64,000 nucleotides of DNA from Rothia aerolata (lineage in GTDB: Bacteria > Actinomycetota > Actinomycetes > Actinomycetales > Micrococcaceae), in assembly GCF_014635585.1 (NCBI RefSeq), contig NZ_BMDC01000001.1, positions 658,139-722,138 on the forward strand, written 5' to 3'. Both the position numbers and the translations under genes were made by a program. The notes beneath the pieces were generated by a model. It was given only the letters and a program-made list of their open reading frames with translations. It was not told the origin of the DNA and ran no database searches. Below, piece by piece: positions 62,741 through 64,000 of the stretch (positions within the stretch are counted from its first letter, which is position 1; each line of letters opens with the position of its first letter).

Positions 62741-63166
62741 GTGGCTGAAACTAGCGCAAAGCCTGAGGTGCGCAACACCAAGCAGCGCCGCACCGTCAAG
62801 GCAACTATAGACGGTCTGGAAGATTTCATCTCTGCCCAGGACCTCCACCAGCTCATGCTTTCCCGCGGTGAGTCGGTTTCTCTGGCAACCACCTACCGCA
62901 TTTTGCAGTCTCTGGCGGAGCACAATGAGGTTGATGTGCTCAAGACCGCCGATGGTGAGGCAATCTACCGTAAGTGCCAGGTGGAGCACCACCACCATCA
63001 TCTGCTCTGCCGTTCCTGCGGTGCAGCCGAGGAACTAGAGGTTCCCGATCTTGAAGAGTGGGCCTCGGAAATCGGTGCCAAGTTCGGCTTTAGCGACGTG
63101 CAACACGTTATTGAGGTGACCGGTATCTGCTCGAACTGCCGCGCCAAAGAAAAAGGGCGAAGCTAA
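62741..63166 (+). CDS. Fur family transcriptional regulator, probably Zur
   Basis: A 141-residue metalloregulator. The winged-helix part has RRTVKATIDGLEDFISAQDLH and SLATTYRILQSL. The metal-binding half has VEHHHHHLLCRSCG, with a cluster of five histidines and CxxC, and CSNC near the end, a structural zinc site. The convergent neighbour is a zinc-type ABC permease, so I infer Zur rather than iron Fur. GTG start at 62741 with GAGG 12 bases ahead. Stop overlaps that of the permease gene (CTAA). Confidence 0.82.
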   Translation: MAETSAKPEVRNTKQRRTVKATIDGLEDFISAQDLHQLMLSRGESVSLATTYRILQSLAEHNEVDVLKTADGEAIYRKCQVEHHHHHLLCRSCGAAEELEVPDLEEWASEIGAKFGFSDVQHVIEVTGICSNCRAKEKGRS

Positions 63167-64000
63167 GCAGTAACAGCTTCCCGGCGCCCCGAGGAACTAA
63201 AACGACGGCGCGCCAGACCGATGATCTTGCAGATAATGTAGATTAGGAAAGAAATCGTGGTGACGTAGGGGCTAATGGGCAGTGACCCTGCCAGCGCCAG
63301 AAGAATACCGCCCACAATCGCAAGCTCGGCAAAAATTACCGACCAGATCAGGGCCTTGACCGGGGAGGCGGTAATTTGCAGTGCCGCTGCCGCGGGGGTA
63401 ATGAGCAGGGCGAGTACCAGCAGGGAGCCCACCACCTGAACGGAGAGGGCGGTGGCAATACCAACGATTACCATGAAGGTCAGCGACAGTCCCCGCATGG
63501 GAACTCCCTTAGCGCGGGCTACTTCGGGGTCTACCGAGGCAAAGGTCAAAGGCCGCCAGATAGCCAATAGGGCCAGCACCACAATCACAGCGCCCACTAC
63601 CATCTCGGTCAGCTGGGCCGAGTCAACCGAAACAATCTGGCCGGTGAGCAGAGAGAACTTATTAGCCGAACGCCCCTCGTAGAGAGAAAGAAAAAGAATA
63701 CCCAGGCCCAGCCCAAAGGGCATGAGTGCACCAATCACAGAGTTAGACTCATCATGCTTGACTCCCATGAGGCCGATTAGCACGGCAGAGGCAATGGAGC
63801 CCACCAGCGAGCCGGTCACCACGTCGTAGCCCAGGAGCAAGAAGAGGGCAGCACCGGCAAAAGACATTTCAGCAATTCCGTGCACGGCAAAAGCGTGGTC
63901 ACGCATCATAATGAAGGTGCCAGCGAAGCCACCGATAATACCCAAAACTGCACCGGCAAGAATTGACTGGCTGAGCATGTCAAAGAGACGGCCGTAGTTT
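63163..64000 (-). CDS. Metal ABC transporter permease, 5' end cut by window
   Basis: A ZnuB/MntB-type permease of the ABC-3 family with about eight hydrophobic segments. The frame is open past the last ATG (63978) to the window edge with residues NYGRLFD ahead, as in family members, so the real start lies beyond 64000. Conserved segments: GTFIMMRDHAFAVHGIAEMSFAG, VDPEVARAKGVPMRGLS and ALLITPAAAALQITASP. The facing regulator makes zinc (or manganese) the likely metal; the ATPase and binding protein should lie just beyond the window. Confidence 0.85.
   Translation of the reverse strand, partial: NYGRLFDMLSQSILAGAVLGIIGGFAGTFIMMRDHAFAVHGIAEMSFAGAALFLLLGYDVVTGSLVGSIASAVLIGLMGVKHDESNSVIGALMPFGLGLGILFLSLYEGRSANKFSLLTGQIVSVDSAQLTEMVVGAVIVVLALLAIWRPLTFASVDPEVARAKGVPMRGLSLTFMVIVGIATALSVQVVGSLLVLALLITPAAAALQITASPVKALIWSVIFAELAIVGGILLALAGSLPISPYVTTISFLIYIICKIIGLARRRFSSSGRREAVTA

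Overview
The window looks like chromosome from a high-GC Gram-positive bacterium of the Actinomycetota, most likely the Micrococcaceae and Rothia-like. That genus-level guess rests on overall gene content and was not tested. Supporting marks are an S-(hydroxymethyl)mycothiol dehydrogenase (mycothiol users are actinobacteria), the mismatch endonuclease NucS, the small actinobacterial families DUF3039 and DUF2017, a Rho factor with a long charged N-terminal insert, and the gene order argS-lysA-hom-thrB-rho-prfA-prmC-sua5 leading towards a WecA-like gene and the atp operon, known from other actinobacteria such as mycobacteria.

Layout. 1-3.4 kb: the end of a YihY/BrkB membrane protein, an alpha/beta hydrolase, and a mycothiol-dependent formaldehyde detoxification pair. 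3.4-11 kb: an MFS transporter, sbcC and sbcD on the minus strand, then an ADP-ribosylglycohydrolase and an APH-type kinase that share their stop codons. 11-15.3 kb: a minus-strand operon clpS-DUF2017-murI-MBL hydrolase-rph-rdgB. 15.4-17.5 kb: NAD salvage genes pncB and pncA. 17.5-18.5 kb: an AT-rich regulator/membrane-protein module (YozG-like XRE plus DUF2975). 18.5-26.9 kb: a helicase, DUF3039, an ABC exporter, a YbbN-like co-chaperone, an AI-2E family transporter, nucS and a small zinc-binding protein. 26.9-27.35 kb: a gene-free, repeat-rich stretch. 27.35-36.3 kb: the F1Fo ATP synthase operon led by a WbpL/WecA-like phosphosugar transferase and AtpI/AtpZ-like genes. 36.3-41.3 kb: a surface-glycan cassette (WbpM-like dehydratase, fused two-domain glycosyltransferase, SDR epimerase) lying inside the usual sua5-wecA-atp order. 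41.3-52.4 kb: sua5, prmC, prfA, rho, thrB, hom, lysA, argS on the minus strand, with tRNA-Arg(CCG) divergent from argS. 52.7-56.2 kb: a mixed accessory stretch of an esterase, two GNAT acetyltransferases, a PhzD-like isochorismatase and a DJ-1/PfpI protein. 56.4-60.6 kb: the giant helicase HrpA. 60.7-61.5 kb: a second membrane-protein/XRE module. 61.5-64 kb: a HIT protein, an MBL protein, a Fur-family (probably Zur) regulator and the metal ABC permease it may control.

The most striking non-coding structure is the set of very long, nearly or fully perfect hairpins at 3' gene ends (17-29 bp stems at about 0.7, 17.4, 18.4, 20.4 and 61.4 kb). Their arms are unrelated to each other. The two XRE/membrane-protein modules each carry repeated operator-like sites over their promoter and end in one of these hairpins. 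No CRISPR array, insertion sequence, prophage or rRNA operon was seen. Most genes are ordinary housekeeping genes. The candidates for something less described are the two XRE modules, the glycan cassette and the repeat block before atpC.
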